Under the pieces are notes generated by a model. The model worked only from the letters and a program-made list of their open reading frames with translations, had not been told where the DNA came from and made no database searches. This document shows positions 6,338 through 6,889 of a stretch of 6,889 nt of DNA, piece by piece; position 1 is the first letter of the stretch, and each line of letters begins with the position of its first letter. The translations under genes were made by a program, and so were the position numbers. Origin of the DNA: Bradyrhizobium sp. (GTDB lineage: Bacteria; Pseudomonadota; Alphaproteobacteria; Rhizobiales; Xanthobacteraceae); NCBI GenBank assembly GCA_028290165.1, contig JAQGKJ010000427.1, forward strand, positions 1 to 6,889, read 5' to 3'.

Positions 6338-6715
6338 ATGAGAAAAATACTCGCGCTCGTTTTGGTCCTGTATTCGGGCGCAGCCCTTGCGCAAGCTACC
6401 GCGCCCGCCGCCGAAAACCCGCCGACCGTCGGTGGAAAGCCGCTGGTCCAGGTCAAGCCGAAAGCGGCGGTTGCGAAGGGAAAAGAGGCGGCCCCGAAGG
6501 GCAAACCGCAATCAATTGCGCAGAAGTTGCAGGCCTGTCTTGAAATCGACGATGAAACAAAGGGCCGCCTGGATTGCTACGATGCAATCTTTCCGCCCAA
6601 GCCAAACCCCAAGGCACCCGCTGCAAAAGGCGTCGCGGACTGTCGCTTCACCAAGGAAGAAGACGAGCGGCTGAAATGCTTTAACGGCTTTGCCGAGAAG
6701 ATACCCAAGTTCTGA
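6338..6715 (+). CDS. Small exported protein with two Cys...RLxC(Y/F)(D/N) units, function unknown
   Basis: A 125-residue protein I cannot name. Residues 1-18 form a clear Sec signal peptide (Arg-Lys, hydrophobic stretch, ALA before Q19), so the mature protein should be periplasmic or secreted. Residues 19-58 are a low-complexity Ala/Lys/Pro linker, strongly basic. The folded part, 59-125, contains two similar units: C67 ... RLDCYD (77-82, C80) and C102 ... RLKCFN (111-116, C114), with 12 and 11 residues between the two cysteines of each, joined by a Pro/Lys-rich spacer (86-97). Similar RLxCYD motifs occur in other exported proteobacterial proteins, including the N-terminal part of VasI-type proteins linked to type VI secretion; no such genes are in this window, so that link is only a pattern similarity. 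The four cysteines probably make two disulfides. It has its own ribosome binding site, 111 bases after the MFS gene. Its stop lies at the junction of a 17-base tandem duplication. Confidence 0.85.
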   Translation: MRKILALVLVLYSGAALAQATAPAAENPPTVGGKPLVQVKPKAAVAKGKEAAPKGKPQSIAQKLQACLEIDDETKGRLDCYDAIFPPKPNPKAPAAKGVADCRFTKEEDERLKCFNGFAEKIPKF

Positions 6716-6730
6716 AGATACCCAAGTTCT
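6697..6730 (+). repeat. Perfect 17-base tandem duplication across the stop codon
   Basis: GAAGATACCCAAGTTCT occurs at 6697-6713 and again directly at 6714-6730 without a mismatch. The TGA stop (6713-6715) of the small exported protein is made by the junction. With only one copy the frame would read AAG ATA CCC AAG TTC TAA, the same protein ending in TAA. Confidence 0.95.
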
Positions 6731-6741
6731 AAAGTATCTTC
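6714..6741 (+). terminator. Eight-pair hairpin just after the small exported protein
   Basis: GAAGATAC (6714-6721) and GTATCTTC (6734-6741) are perfect complements around a 12-base loop. No U-run follows (CCGACG), so it is not a classical intrinsic terminator; it could be a 3'-end stabiliser. The first repeat copy (6697-6704) carries the same 5' arm and can compete for the same 3' arm. Confidence 0.4.
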
Positions 6742-6889
6742 CCGACGATCCCACGCACCGGAAATCGCGCGACCATCGACATCACTTTCAACGATCGGAC
6801 GCTGGGTTTGGAGCACGACGCGAAAGCGCGGCGGATTTTTTGCGATTATTGGCCCGCAGGAGATGCGGAGCTTGCCGCGACCCGCGTCA
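6716..6889. other. Right-end tail without a supported gene
   Basis: The stretch holds the second repeat copy, the hairpin and a possible terminator. One plus frame stays open from 6733 to the edge but has no ATG or GTG codon and begins just after the TAA at 6730. A minus frame is also open to the edge. Neither shows a recognisable domain. A plus ATG at 6863 follows AGGAG with no spacing. I call no gene here. Confidence 0.5.
6816..6841 (+). terminator. Possible intrinsic terminator downstream of the small exported protein
   Basis: CGCG (6819-6822), loop AAAG, CGCG (6827-6830), extended by two more pairs past one mismatch (6816-6817 with 6832-6833), is followed after two bases by six T (6836-6841). 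A T-run this long is unusual in this GC-rich window. The stem is short and it lies about 100 bases after the stop codon, so the call is tentative. Confidence 0.4.

Noticed and set aside
6858..6865. AGGAG followed by ATG at 6863 as start of a new gene
   Set aside because: There is no spacing between AGGAG and ATG, and only nine codons are visible before the edge.

Overview
The window is GC-rich DNA with compact genes and strong G/C preference at third codon positions. Protein content and style suggest an alphaproteobacterium of the Bradyrhizobium/Rhodopseudomonas group (inference from overall resemblance; no database search was possible). It is mostly ordinary chromosomal sequence. I see no CRISPR array, insertion sequence, prophage gene, rRNA or tRNA.

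Layout from left to right: (1) the 3' part of a large cyclic-di-GMP gene on the plus strand (PAS-PAS-GGDEF-EAL), whose start lies outside the left edge; (2) on the minus strand, a small YdjA-like nitroreductase whose stop codon interlocks with that of the c-di-GMP gene in a shared CTAG; (3) on the minus strand, a complete thrS (threonyl-tRNA synthetase) 96 bases upstream of the nitroreductase, so the two may share a transcript; (4) a 163-base divergent intergenic region with a plausible thrS promoter, a short leader hairpin and two palindromes beside the next start codon; (5) on the plus strand, a 12-helix MFS exporter of the AraJ/YdhP type; (6) on the plus strand, a small exported protein of 125 residues with two Cys...RLxC(Y/F)(D/N) units; (7) about 170 bases of mostly non-coding tail with a 17-base tandem duplication, a hairpin and a possible intrinsic terminator.

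The genes do not form one obvious pathway. thrS is housekeeping and the nitroreductase is an accessory flavoenzyme behind it. The exporter is transcribed away from thrS and may have its own operator, and the small secreted protein follows with its own ribosome binding site. No whole new system is apparent. The observations most worth checking are regulatory: the thrS leader hairpin whose loop reads C-U-C-G-U-U (U followed by the tRNA-Thr anticodon triplet CGU, 31 to 29 bases before the start codon), the paired palindromes at the exporter start, the mutually exclusive hairpins after the exporter, and the recent-looking 17-base duplication that replaced one stop codon with another without changing the protein.
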